Source: Kalaharituber pfeilii (Eukaryota > Ascomycota > Pezizomycetes > Pezizales > Pezizaceae). Taken from it: a DNA stretch of 64,000 bases. Positions 33,491-44,129 of this stretch are shown here, piece after piece. A model generated the notes under the pieces. That model searched no databases. It was given only the letters and a program-made list of their open reading frames with translations, and had not been told where the DNA came from. Made by a program: the position numbers and the translations under genes. Position 1 is the stretch's first letter; each line of letters opens with the position of its first letter. The stretch is from assembly GCA_015179045.1 (NCBI GenBank), contig WHUZ01000021.1, positions 1-64,000 of the forward strand, read 5' to 3'.

Positions 33491-33723
33491 GTTACGGGCG
33501 TGAGATGCTAGGCACTGGAAGGCACTGGAAGGCACTGGAAGGCACTGGAAGGCACTGGAAGGCACTGGAAGGCACTGGAAGGCACTGGAAGGCACTGGAA
33601 GGCACTGGAAGGCACTGGAAGGCACTGGAAGGCACTGGAAGGCACTGGAAGGCACTGGAAGGCACTGGATGTTACGGCTACGGAGGTGTGTACACGGCGG
33701 GCCGAAAGGACCACGGAGGCGGA
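33491..33723 (-). repeat. Partial LTR-A copy with a 10-bp minisatellite
   Basis: The LTR-A end TTACGGGCGTGAG is followed by (GGCACTGGAA) repeated 16 times (33511-33670). LTR-A sequence then resumes (tacggctacggaggtgtgta..) and stops at 33723. Other LTR-A copies have only one or two units at this point, so the array is a local expansion. Confidence 0.9.
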
Positions 33724-33724
33724 T

Positions 33725-33894
33725 AATCACCGAGAAGTAACCCAAACTAATCGGTATTGTAAGTAATGAGTATCAGCTCTCTTGCGAGAGTCAAAAAGGG
33801 TGGCTAATGCAATTATCGGCGTACCTTATGCGCAAGGCCTCTCTGATACACATTACTTACAATACCGATTAGTTTGGGTTACTTTTCGGTGATT
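33725..33894. mobile_element. 170-bp foldback (MITE-like) element
   Basis: The left arm AATCACCGAGAAGTAACCCA.. and the right arm are near-perfect inverted repeats over about 50 bp with one or two mismatches. The central loop is about 60 bp. It sits exactly where the partial LTR-A copy ends. No clear target duplication was found, so it could also be a rearrangement product. Confidence 0.6.
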
Positions 33895-33929
33895 GTCAGT
33901 CAAGACGACTGCCCTAGAACGGGGGGTAA

Positions 33930-34561
33930 TGTTAAGGCTAAGGTGAGACTTACCCGAGCAGGGGAACACTTACCCTGAATCCTTAGTAAGGCCATTGCTG
34001 CTAGACTGGACTGATCACCCGTTAGGCTTGGCAGAGGATTCTTTGTGTTTGAATAGGGCAGTGCTAAGGAAGTGTGTGTCACCGTTGATTGTAAGGTTCT
34101 TTATGCCTGGCACTCGGTTTATGAAGCTAATATGCGCACATGCCCTAGTACATGTTATTATCTAGCATCTGTACTACGTTGCATGTTTCTTTGTTATGAT
34201 TATTGGCATTGTTGAATTGGCGTTTCTTTATTTGCTTGCCTAGTCATGTATGATGCGCTCAGTCTATTTAAGCACAGGCGATAGCACAGTTGAAGAATCA
34301 AGACACAAGCGGTGTTCTAGTTCTCTATTGCTCTGAAACCTATCGTTTCCTCATTACGCCCGTGAATCGCTTCGCTCCGCTGCGCGCTCCACGCCAAACA
34401 GCTATCCTTTCTGCCTGCCGTGTACATATCTCCGAAGCCATTCCGGCCCGCAGCATATCCGCCTCCGTGGTCCTTTCGGCCCGCCGTGTACACACCTCCG
34501 TACCCGTAACATCCAGTGCCTTCCAGCGCCTACTGGAGCCTAGCATCTCACGCCCGTAACA
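33930..34561 (+). repeat. LTR of family A (plus orientation)
   Basis: It begins TGTTAAGGCTAAGGTGAGAC and ends ..CACGCCCGTAACA. A purine tract with G-run (agaacggggggtaa) precedes it directly, which fixes the orientation and suggests about 35 bp of the retrotransposon interior remain. A TATA-like 'ctatttaagc' near 34263 precedes the 'aatcaagacacaagcggtg' motif also found at 46350. Confidence 0.85.
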
Positions 34562-34697
34562 TTACACCGCTTCATCGGCACAGCAGGTAACCAGACAGAT
34601 TCCCACGGTACAGCAGCCATAATCCCAGTCCGGACCCTTCCCCACGTCCACCACTCATTGCTCGCAGCTCGCACACCCCTGAACAGATCGTTTTCAG

Positions 34698-37600
34698 ATG
34701 TCGCAAGAAGTAGGAGGGTATAAGGTCGAACCATCCGCAGAGGCGGATCACCCGCCGCACCAGGGACACCATCCTCACCACCAGGCCCATCCGCAACATC
34801 CACCTCCCCCGCACCACCAGCAGCCGCAGCACCCACGACCGGGTATCCACCAAAACCAGCCCTCATCTTCCTTCCCGTCACCGCATCAGCCCCCGCAGCA
34901 TCAGAGCCCTTACGCGCAGGCGTCAAACATACCGGGGTCCCAGCATCCAGGGCACCACCACCAACAGGATTTTTTTTTTTTTTTTTTTTTTTTTTCACGT
35001 GACCCCGCTTGTAGCTGTTCGCCATGGCAGGGCACCACCAACAGGATCCGATATACTTCCACCCTACAGCGCCCTACGGGACTCCTGGAGGGAATCCCCC
35101 CCCATACCAATCGCAAGGTAAGTGATTGCTTGGCCTATATCCAGGACTTCTTTCCTTGTTTCGAGCAATCCACGCATACCCGGATTGCTTCATCTCTTTT
35201 TTTCTTTCTTTTTTTTTTTTTTTTAAAAAAACATTTTTTTTTCTTTACTCTACGCATATCTTTCATTCGTTCGCTTTATAGCGATTCTCCCTACTCTCTA
35301 CTTCTCCTAGGCTCGCTTTTCAATCACAGCAGCAAATCCCCCCAGCCACCCTCTCCTTGCCGGATACGTTTCACAACAAAAGAGTGGTGTTGTGCCCGTT
35401 ATTCTGATTTTCGCTCCCTTGCCGTTATTGTACTACACGTTTCGGCCCCCTGGGGCTGTTTTGTGTGTTTTTTACTCCGGAACCACGAGCGCGTGCTGTG
35501 GCGAACGGCCCCTAGGGCGCGATGAACAACGGCAACGGTGGGCGGTCGAAAACGGTGGGAGGGGGGCCGTAGAGTTTGGCAGGGTGGCGGTTAGCAGGGC
35601 AGGGGGGTAGGCAAGGTGCCAAGTGGGGGAAAATTCCATGTTGATTTGCGACCGGGGATCCTGTATTTTTTTTGTTGCGGTGGATCCTATTCCTGACATT
35701 CCTACAACTCCACTTGTTTACTTTACGTCTGCTCTCGAAAGCTTCTATCATATGTTCACTTTTACAATTCCCTACGCTTCGCGTCTGCCCCTCTTATTCA
35801 AGACGTGTCGTGCGATTTAACTTTAAGCTTATTTTTTCATTCCATTTTATTTTTTCTCGTTTGGTTTTTCGCTTGCCTGATTCCTAACAGCTCCCCCCAA
35901 AGGTACCGACTTAATGGCACACAACATGAATCGCCCACCCGCCCATGTATCATACGCCGCAGTCGAACTCGCCGGCTTCGGTGGCGTCACCAACAGGCCC
36001 AGATCCACGATCCGTTTACTCGACCCCACCCATGACGCAGCAAATGTACGGATACCCGCAGAGCTATGCATCAATACCTGCGCCTCCAACATATGGCGCA
36101 CCACAGCATCAGCAGCACTCAATGATGAGCCAGCCGCTCTTGATGTCTCAAGCACCAGGTCAAAGCATATCGCCACCGCATCAGCAGCAGCATCTGCCAC
36201 ACTAGCATCCCTCAATCACCAACCCGTCCCCGCGACCGCTTGCCAAAACTAATATCGCCCACCGGGCGTCTCCAGCCACTTCCAACAATAATGCTAACAG
36301 TGGAAATAGCTCAGGATCAGGCACTGTAAATCCTAACGCAGCCCCAGGCCCCATTCCGGCAACCACCCCGTTGGTTGTGAGACAGGATAACAATGGTGTT
36401 CAGTGGATTGCTTTTGAATACTCACGAGATAGGGTGAAAATGGAATACACGATCCGCTGCGACGTGGAGTCGGTCAATGTGGACCAACTGTCACATGACT
36501 TTAAGACGGAAAACTGCGTGTACCCTCGTGCATGCTGTCCGAAAGACCAGTATCGCGGGAATCGATTGGTATACGAGACGGAGTGTAACACGGTGGGTTG
36601 GGCGTTGGCGGAGCTGAACCCGTGCCTACGCGGCAAGCGAGGCTTGATTCAGCGGGCGGTCGACAGCTGGAGGAATTCTAACCAGGACCCAAAGATGAGG
36701 AGCCGACGCGTGAGGCGTATGGCAAAGTTAAACAGTCGCAAGAATGCAGCGGCGCAACAGACGCAAGTTGGCGCAGGTTCGTCAGTCCATAATGCTGTTT
36801 CGAATACTACGAACACGAGTGTCTAAAAGGTGCGTTGTTGGGAGATGGTTCAGGCCAAGCTCTCCAAACCCACCATCATCATCATGCAGTTCCCTCGACA
36901 GAACAATCTAACGGAGGTGTTGAAGATGGCTCGATGGGCAACATGTTGCATCACCACGATCAGAGTGGTAGTAACTATGCTCCTGTAGGATCGATGCCGC
37001 CCACTGGCACCTCACGGTCGACATCCGGACATATATCGCCGGCGGTTGGTGGCGAGGACTTTAGCGCTAACGGTCATCATCATCACCACCATCACCAGGG
37101 TCCGCCCACGAATGGGAATGACCTTCGACCAGGACGAGTCTTTCACGGATACCCGACCTATCCGCCTGAGCCCGTAGCGGGCGCGTGCATGGCACCAAAC
37201 ATGCACGACGGCATGGAGACGATGGGTAGCTCCAGCAACCAGACCACTGCCGTCGCCACGTCCGCTCCAGCCGCCAACGCTGACAGCGCTGCAAACGACT
37301 CCAAGTCCCTCTTCGGCGACATCCCCGACAGCAAACGCCGCAAATTCATCCTAGTCGACGACCCACACCGGGGGTCGCGCGTGCGGGTGCGCGTGATGCT
37401 AGACCAAGTCCAAATGCAAGAGATCCCCGACTCGTACCGCAAAAGCAACAGCGTGTATCCGCGGTCATACACACCGGACAGCCCACCTCTGGACAAGGAC
37501 GGCGACGACACCATCCACGCGAGCGAGATTACGATACCTTTACTTGACGGTTCGCATTTGCCGGTGTCGGCGCCGCCGCCCAATCCTGGCAAGAGAAGAA

Positions 37601-37946
37601 AGGAGAGGCAATTGAATGAGTTGGGCTACAGGATGAGTTGGAGTCAGAGTAAGGTGTTTGCGGGGAGGGCGATGTTTCTCCAAAGAGCTCGTAAGTCACC
37701 TCCTTTTAGAAATTAGGAGGTTCTATGCTAATACTGACAAGCGGAGCAGTGGACGCATACCGAAACAAGATGCGCTCCTCGATGATGGCGACCGGTCAAG
37801 ACGTGACTGTGTCGGCACCGCATCTAGAGACACGAGCAGGAAAGAGGGGTGGTTGGAGAGGGGGAGACGGAGCACAAGTAGTAGCTCGGCTGCCGTGGCA
37901 GCAGTCACCGTCAGTGCAACTGGCGCGGCGAAATAGAGGTGAATGA
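34698..37946 (+). pseudogene. Decayed fungal two-domain protein gene (DUF8032-like)
   Basis: The N-terminus (34698) is His/Pro/Gln-rich. Exon 1 seems to end before GTAAGT near 35117 and the next to begin after ..CCCCAAAG near 35890. A Gln/Pro-rich linker then leads to a conserved domain (WIAFEYSRDRVKMEYTIRCD.., NCVYPRACCPKDQYRGNR, GKRGLIQRAVDSWRN). A second domain (KRRKFILVDDPHRGSRVRV, IPDSYRKSNSVYPRSY, LGYRMSWSQSKVFAGR) follows. An intron with GTAAGT, GCTAATACTGAC branch and GCAG lies at about 37690-37748, and the gene ends at 37946. Damage: a 62-bp retroposon in exon 1, a frameshift near 35940, a TAG at about 36207 and a frame change near 36826. The pattern matches a conserved ascomycete family I recall as DUF8032, function unknown. 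Confidence 0.7.
34971..35032 (-). mobile_element. 62-bp tail-only family II retroposon
   Basis: A T-run of about 25 is followed by the inverse of GCCCTGCCATGGCGAACAGC..GGGGTCACGTGA. The exact 15-bp duplication CACCACCAACAGGAT lies at 34956-34970 and 35033-35047. It has the same 5' end as the insert at 59260-59322. Confidence 0.93.
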
Positions 37947-38589
37947 CATCTTTGCTCCTCAATACAACGAAAGTTGAGAGGGGAGCGAAAGAACAATAAG
38001 CCCATCTAGCGGCTATTAAAAACGTCACATTTGCGATTTAGTGTGGATTTATCAAAGTGATACTCCATCTATATACGTATTGTGTGTATGTGTGTGTATG
38101 TTGTTTATCTTGTCTTTTAGGGATACCTTCCCGTTTTATTTTTCCTTTACGTCCATCACTGAAACTTTTTCCTCTCTTATATCTCTCTGCTTGTTTCCTT
38201 TGCCAGATAAAATTTTCGGCTTATCTTTTTTTTTTTTTTTCCCTTTGCTACATACTATTAGTGTTTTTTCTTGAATTCCCACAACGAGAGAGCTCTATTT
38301 TTACCTTTTTTTTTGTTTTTGCTACATGTAACGTGTGGGCTGGCCTTTTTCTGTTTGTGCTTTTTTTTGTTATTATTGTGACATTGGATATTGGGAAATT
38401 ATTCAAGCTATATTGGTGGATTTCTTTTTTTATCTATTATTTTATGTTACTGTGGATATTGGTTTGCTGTTGGCAACTTGACTAAACGTGCTGTTGCGTA
38501 TTGGTGATTATTGTTGTGGTTAGTAGATGGTGGGTAGTGGTGGTCGCGTGGCAGGGGTTGGGGCGGGGAGAGTAAGTATTGTTTTACAC
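37947..38589. other. Non-coding, T-rich 3' flank
   Basis: T-runs and TG-rich sequence follow the host gene stop. A T-rich frame here would encode a Phe/Leu-rich polypeptide but has no other support. Confidence 0.5.
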
Positions 38590-39196
38590 AATGTCAAGTA
38601 TTTTTTTTTTTTTTTTTTTAAATTCATTACTCGTATGCCGCCCTATGGGCTATGGTGAGGATTTAAATCAACTAAAACAAAATCAAAACAAAAACGATCT
38701 TAGGTACATGATGCCCGCGGTCTTTAGAAGGTGTTGCGGGGAGAGCAGTCAGCAGCCTGAGTCTTTCATCTCCGTCCTCTTTCCGTCTCATACTGACACA
38801 CCTTGAGCCATTTCCCTCTGAGTCACACCTTGTCCTTGTCTAGTTCTTCCTCCAAATATACTACTACAGAGCTTGTCTTTTTCCCCTCTCCGACCAGTAT
38901 ATCTTTTTTTCTTAGCCATCGGATGCTAGTGATCTTTGGCATGTCTTTATTGTCCTCGGACAGCCATCTTCTGACGTTGCCCAGTTCCCTTCTCAAGGCA
39001 ATGCCATGTATGACTAGTCCAGCTTTGGGTTTCTTTGTTAGCGGGGTCGGCGGGGTAATCTTTTTAGTGTCTTTTGGCGGGGTGCTACGGGGTTGTAGCT
39101 GCGGGGTTGGGGTGGCTGGGGCTGGTATCGGAGTTGGAGCCATGGGGGTGGGGGTGGCTGGGGCTGATGCTGGAGCCACGGTGTGTGCTGAGGTGC

Positions 39197-39592
39197 TGTG
39201 ATGACGGCTCAACAGCAATCCACTGTTTCGCACAGGTACCGGTGTCTAGAGCTGGCGGAACGAAGCCTCAAGGGCGGCCTCAATAATCAAATGTTAAGGA
39301 AAGGGTCTTCAATTGTCTTGTCTGTGCGTGTCCATATCTGTCCATGTCTGTATATCTCCGTGTATCTCTCCATGTATCCGTGTATGTTGCTGTTTCCTTG
39401 CTTCCACAGTCCTATCTACGTACAATTTATAGACCGCCTTCGCCTTCCAACTGAGCCTATACATACATATCTCTCTTCTTAATCATAATTTTCTTCCTCA
39501 TCCCATGTGTCATCATGTGGCCCTACCGCTGAGTACCGCTCCGGCCCGCGTATGGCCTTATTCTTTCCATCGGTACCGTGGTTACCACCACA
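39197..39592 (-). mobile_element. Solo LTR of family B (inverted copy)
   Basis: The ends are TGTGATGACGGC and ..GGTTACCACCACA. The 4-bp duplication GTGC lies at 39193-39196 and 39593-39596. It is inserted in the ORF1-like frame. Confidence 0.92.
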
Positions 39593-39681
39593 GTGCCAGC
39601 TGGTTTCGGGACCGGGGAAGGTGTCGTCTTTCCTTATCTTGTCTTCCTCTTCCTCCTTGTGGGTGTTGTAGGTCCGGATGA

Positions 39682-39719
39682 TTTTTTTTTTTTTTTATAT
39701 CATTTATCGCTTACCGCCC
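39682..39719 (-). mobile_element. 38-bp family I tail insertion
   Basis: A T-run of about 15 plus 23 bp of tail (inverse of GGGCGGTAAGCGATAAATGATAT). The 15-bp duplication TGTAGGTCCGGATGA lies at 39667-39681 and 39720-39734. It contains only the 3' half of the hairpin. Confidence 0.93.
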
Positions 39720-40645
39720 TGTAGGTCCGGATGAGGCCGGGGGAGGGGATGTCGTCTTTCTTCCAGTCTTCTGTAGTGTTTTCGTGGTCGAGGTTGCTGG
39801 TGGGGCCTTCTCGGGGACAGGTTCCTCCGAGAGTAGCTGGTAGGTGTGGAAGCTTAGGGCTTCCGGTGTTGTTTCCTCTGGTGAAGTGTTCACGCAGATG
39901 ATGGGGCTGAGCCTCATAGGTGGTGGTGTCGGTGGCGGGGTCGCCGGAATGTCTATGGCCGTGATGGGGCTGAGCCCTAGTGGCTGTGGTAGTGGCGGAA
40001 TCGCCGGAGTGTGTATGCTCGTGATGGGGCTAAGCCCCAGTGGCTGCGGTGGCTGTGGTGGTGTGACAGGCTGGAGGCCTGAAGAGAGTTGGCCAGGTTG
40101 CAATCCCAGGATAAGGTCTACGACGGTATCTATGAGAGTATTGTCTCTGAACTCTATAATTAAGTGAGTGCCGTTTTTCGGGGGGTTATTGTGTCTGGCC
40201 TTTTCCTTCCATATCGCTTCGACTATCTCGTACCATCCGATGCCCGCTTTTTTCAGTTTATCGAACACCGTAACCGGGGACGGTGAGGGGGCATGGGCGG
40301 CAGCGGGGCCTAAGGTGGAGACACTAGTAGCGGGTCTCTTCTTGTCTTTTGGCATGTTGATTGGCTGTTTCTCATAATCCGTGGTAGTCTATTGATGCTT
40401 GGTACCATGATGGTGGGGTTGATGTGTTGGCAACGAGGGTGTTGAGCTGAGGAATCCTCCAAATTTCTCCCCTCGGAAATTGGCAGTGTCGGGTGTTTGG
40501 AATAAAAAATTAGATCAAAGTACTCGGCTCGACAAGGGCTTTCGATCTATGTAGGTTTCAGCGGGGGGAGCGTTGTAGTTGCGGAGTCACTTCCAAACAC
40601 TCATCTTAAGGTGGTTGTTGTCGGTGGTGCCCTGAATATCAAGTA

Positions 40646-41819
40646 TTGAAATTGAGAATGTTATTTTATTTTATTTATTTTTTCTTTGATGTATATGTTT
40701 GTACTATGTATTTTTCAATTACCAATGTGTTTTATTTTTTTCTCGTTATTTATATATTGGTTTGTAATCAAGCCTTCATATATTATATTTGATTTTTTAT
40801 AAAAGTGTAGTACGTGGTAGAATATTTGGAATATTAGTCAGAAGGCTGTACTTCTAAGTGGGTTTACTTATATAAGATAGTTGAGAGAAAGGTGAATGAG
40901 ATTGAAAAAATACTAGAAAACAAATTTATAGGTTTAAAGAATGAAATAGGAATTTGGGAAAGGAAATAATAGAGGAATTTAAGTGGTAGAATAATATTTT
41001 TTTATTTATATTTATTTATATTTATTTGAATTTTTAGTTACTATGTATAGTAAGTAAAATGAGATAGTAAATTAAGTATATATAATTATTTTTATTATTT
41101 TATTTCTATATGTTTATTAAAAGAGTGTATGAAATAGTTTTATAAGAAGAGTAAAAAAAAAAATGAAATAAGAAAAAAAAAAGTAAAATTATTTATAAGA
41201 TAAAAATATAAAGTATATATTTATAAATATTATATTTCTTTAAACTTCTAAGTACTACTTATATAAAGTATAGTAGCTATTTTATAATATAAAATTATGT
41301 ATTTTCAAAGAATAAAAAAAAAAAAAAAAAAGGTAAGTAATAAGATAGGTTTATAATCTAAAGATATAGTAAGGATAGTAGAGTAGAATAGAGTATAGCA
41401 TAGATAGGTGTTAGAAGGTTTTATAGTTGGGAATAGACAGGCAGCTAGAACTAGGATTAGGTAAAGATTGTAATAAGAAACTAGTTTCAGTAGTAAAAGT
41501 TCTATAGTAGAGTATAACTATAAGAAACTACTTATAACTACTATATTTGAAGTACTACTATATTATTAAACTATATCTGATTGAAATCTAAAAGATTTTA
41601 ATATATAGTATTTTGTCTACTCTATATTTTAATATTGTATATTAAAAAAAAAATTAATAAGTATATAAAAGTAGATTAAAAAGGAGGTACTTTATATAAG
41701 AGAGCTAAAAAATACAATATACTAAGAATACTAGATCAATACTAGTACAGAAAATCCTTACTTTATTTAGATATAATCTATATATTTCTTTATTACTACT
41801 ATAGTAATTTATATATATA
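40646..41819. repeat. AT-rich, RIP-like degraded DNA
   Basis: Extremely AT-rich, TA-dense, with A- and T-runs and no frame. Remaining C is mostly in CT and remaining G mostly in AG. It is the target of the intact LTR at 41825. Confidence 0.65.
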
Positions 41820-41824
41820 ATAGG

Positions 41825-42523
41825 TGTTACGGGCGTGAGTGGCTAGGCTCCGGTAGGCGCTGGAAGGCAATGGATATTACGGCTACGGAGGTGTGTATAC
41901 GGCGGGCCGAAAGAACCACGGGGGCGAATATGCTGCGGGCCGGAATGGCTACGGAGGTATATATGCTGCGGGCCGGAGTAGCTACGGAGGCGTATATGCT
42001 GCGGGCCGAAATGGCTACGGAGTTGTATATACGGCGGGCCGGAAGGGCAGCTGTTTTGCGTGGAGCGCGCAGCGGAGCGGAGCGGTTCACGGGCGTAATG
42101 AGGAAACGATAGGTTTCAGAGTAATAGAGAACTTAGAACACCGCTTGTGTCTTGATTCTTCAACTGTGCTATCGCCTGTGCTTAAATAGACTGAGCGCAT
42201 CATACATAACTAGGCAAGCAAATAAAGAAACGCCAATTCAACAATGCCAATAATCATAACAAAGAAACATGCAAGGTAGTACAGATGCTAGATAATAACA
42301 TGTACTAGGGCATGTGCGCATATTAGCTTCATAAACCGAGTGCCAGGCCTAAAGACCTTACAATTAACGGTGACACACACTTCCTTAGCACTACCCTATT
42401 CGGAAGACAAAGAACCTTCTACCAAGCCTAACGGGTGATCAGTCCGGTCTAGCAGCACTGGCCTTACTGAGAGTTCAGGGTAAGTGTTTCCCTGGTCGGG
42501 TAAGTCTCACCTTAGCCGTAACA
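41825..42523 (-). mobile_element. Intact solo LTR of family A
   Basis: TGTTACGGGCGTGAG..TTAGCCGTAACA, 699 bp, with a 5-bp duplication ATAGG (41820-41824 and 42524-42528). An internal roughly 33-bp tandem repeat (ggctacggaggtatatatgc..gcgggccgg) spans about 41880-42050. It is GC-balanced inside AT-rich DNA, so it arrived after the target was mutated. Confidence 0.93.
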
Positions 42524-42528
42524 ATAGG

Positions 42529-43224
42529 TAAATATTTATATAAAATAATTGCTATATTAGAAATAGACTTAAAGCTGCATGAAATTGTTAATTACAATAC
42601 TTTGAAGTTATACTTACAATAATTATTAGTATAGTATTTTGCAGCTACCCAAAAAAAATTGATTAGAATTTAGTTCATAATAAAATACTGATAGAATAAT
42701 ACTAAATACTTATAGATTAACTTTAAGTATATTATAGCTAGTATTACAGAGATAGTAAATGTAGAAAGTTACTATCCACTAGATCAAAAAGATCCTTAAT
42801 TAGTTATACTCACTAGTCCTCTATATAGCTCATATAGTACTTATTATATGACTAGTGTGGTATCTTTCTGACTGTCACATATCACTTATATTATATATAT
42901 GTATTTCATATGTACTTGTATTTTTCACTTTTTATGTATTCTACTAGCTGCCTATACTACTATTATAGTAAACCTGTAACAGATGAGGTCTAACAGTATC
43001 AGAAAGTAGACAAAGACTAACTCAGAAGCCTGTGACTAGAGTATACCTTCTTCTTCTCTCTCCTCTCCTACATTTAACAAAAAAAAAAAAAAAAAAAAAT
43101 AGGTATATTAGTTAGTATATAATAGAATATAATAAGAGGTCTCTTATAGATACATTCTACTATAGGTACTTGAAATTATATAGGACATATGCAGTACTAT
43201 AGGTACAAGTATATAAGAAGATTA
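42529..43224. repeat. AT-rich, RIP-like degraded DNA
   Basis: Continuation of the AT-rich block on the other side of the solo LTR. A 22-base A-run lies near 43078. No coding signal. Confidence 0.6.
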
Positions 43225-43765
43225 TAACGGGGGTGCTTCGTCACGGCCGATTATGTAAATAAAAACTTAGAATATATTCTTATACAGAAATAACTTTAAG
43301 CGGGAGTGTTACAGCTTTCACTGATAATGGTTCTTCTGTCGGAGCGGGCCATTCAGCTCAAGTTAAATACTCTTACTGGATTCCATCCTAAGTGCCCTTT
43401 CTGACAGTGGCTTTCTACGGAGGCTGAGGCCTTGTTCCAATCTACTGGATACACGGTCCGGTCCGTTACCTATCAGGTTTCAGACTTATCAGCTCCTCCT
43501 AGCACTAAACCTAGCCTAGTTATCTCTTTTAGAGATAACGGAGTAGCATTTCTAATTAGGGCCCTGTGGCGGCTTACTCTGCCAAGCCGTGGGTGACTGA
43601 CAGCGTCCTGTCCTGATCAACCCTAGGCTTCCTGCTTAGTGCTTACTATTATTTCCTAATGGTGTTACACTACTAACGGAGCGACCGTTCTAGTAATGAC
43701 TACCTCATTAGGAGATCATAGACTCTCTATCGACTATGTCAACCTCCGTGACAAAGATATTAAAA
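43225..43765. other. GC-balanced island of unknown origin
   Basis: About 540 bp of normal composition between AT-rich flanks, with sharp edges. It includes TGTTACAGC (43308) and ..CCGTGACA (43752), which look like LTR ends, but no duplication was found. No frame longer than about 60 codons. It is probably a repeat fragment not otherwise represented here. Confidence 0.45.
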
Positions 43766-44124
43766 GTATATAAGAGGTTAAAAATATCTTAACTGTAATG
43801 AGAGATAGAATCATATATATATATATATATATATATAGATATGTATATAGATAGTTTGAAGGAAAGTATGATAGTTTATATAAAATAGAAGGTAGGTAAG
43901 TATACTATCAGTATCTAAGTACTAAGTATATCAAAGGATTCAGAAAGTTTTATAATATTATATTTTTTTTTTTCTTTTAAAAAAAAATACATATAGAGAA
44001 TTATGATAAATAACTTAATAAAGTTATATATAAGTATTCTCTTAATATATATACTTAGGTTGCTAGAACTTCAGTAGTTTTTTTCTTTCTCATATATTAT
44101 ATAGCTATATCTTTACCTCAGTTT
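43766..44124. repeat. AT-rich DNA with an (AT)n microsatellite
   Basis: (AT)n at about 43812-43838, poly(T)/poly(A) near 43962-43988 and no coding signal. Confidence 0.7.
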
Positions 44125-44129
44125 AATAG

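Larger units (their letters stand above)
38823..40355 (-). pseudogene. ORF1-like protein of the ORF1-only element
   Basis: It starts MPKDKKRPATSVS at 40355. The N-terminal globular part (VFDKLKKAGIGWYEIVEAIW..) is followed by four Pro-rich repeats (PLGLSPITSIHTPAIPP and variants). After the two nested insertions the same frame continues through a Pro/Thr-rich linker to the conserved C-terminal domain (LVIHGIALRRELGNVRRWL.., SIRWLRKKDILVGEGKKTSSVVVYL). Removing the insertions with their duplications leaves one continuous frame of about 360 codons, with a single TAA after RKRKTR. By position and tail it is probably an RNA-binding ORF1 protein; I do not recognise a named domain. Confidence 0.75.
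38601..40634 (-). mobile_element. ORF1-only LINE-like element, near full length
   Basis: Poly(A) (T-run at 38601) and the hairpin tail mark the 3' end. A duplication AATGTCAAGTA / AATATCAAGTA lies at 38590-38600 and 40635-40645. Without its two nested inserts it is about 1.58 kb: about 280 nt of 5' leader, one ORF and about 220 nt of 3' UTR. No endonuclease or RT frame is present. It shares its tail with the family I LINE at 49571-55987, so it probably moved by that machinery. Confidence 0.85.

Noticed and set aside
33505..33745. Open frames on both strands through the GGCACTGGAA array
   Set aside because: They exist only because a 10-bp period without stops stays open in several frames. No domain or start context supports them.
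35117..35890. Possible independent gene between the two parts of the host gene
   Set aside because: T-rich sequence with a donor-like GTAAGT at the left and an acceptor-like end at the right fits a long intron better. No coding signal.
38041..38485. Possible small membrane protein
   Set aside because: The Phe/Leu-rich product comes from T-runs in the 3' flank of a decayed gene, with no splice or domain evidence.
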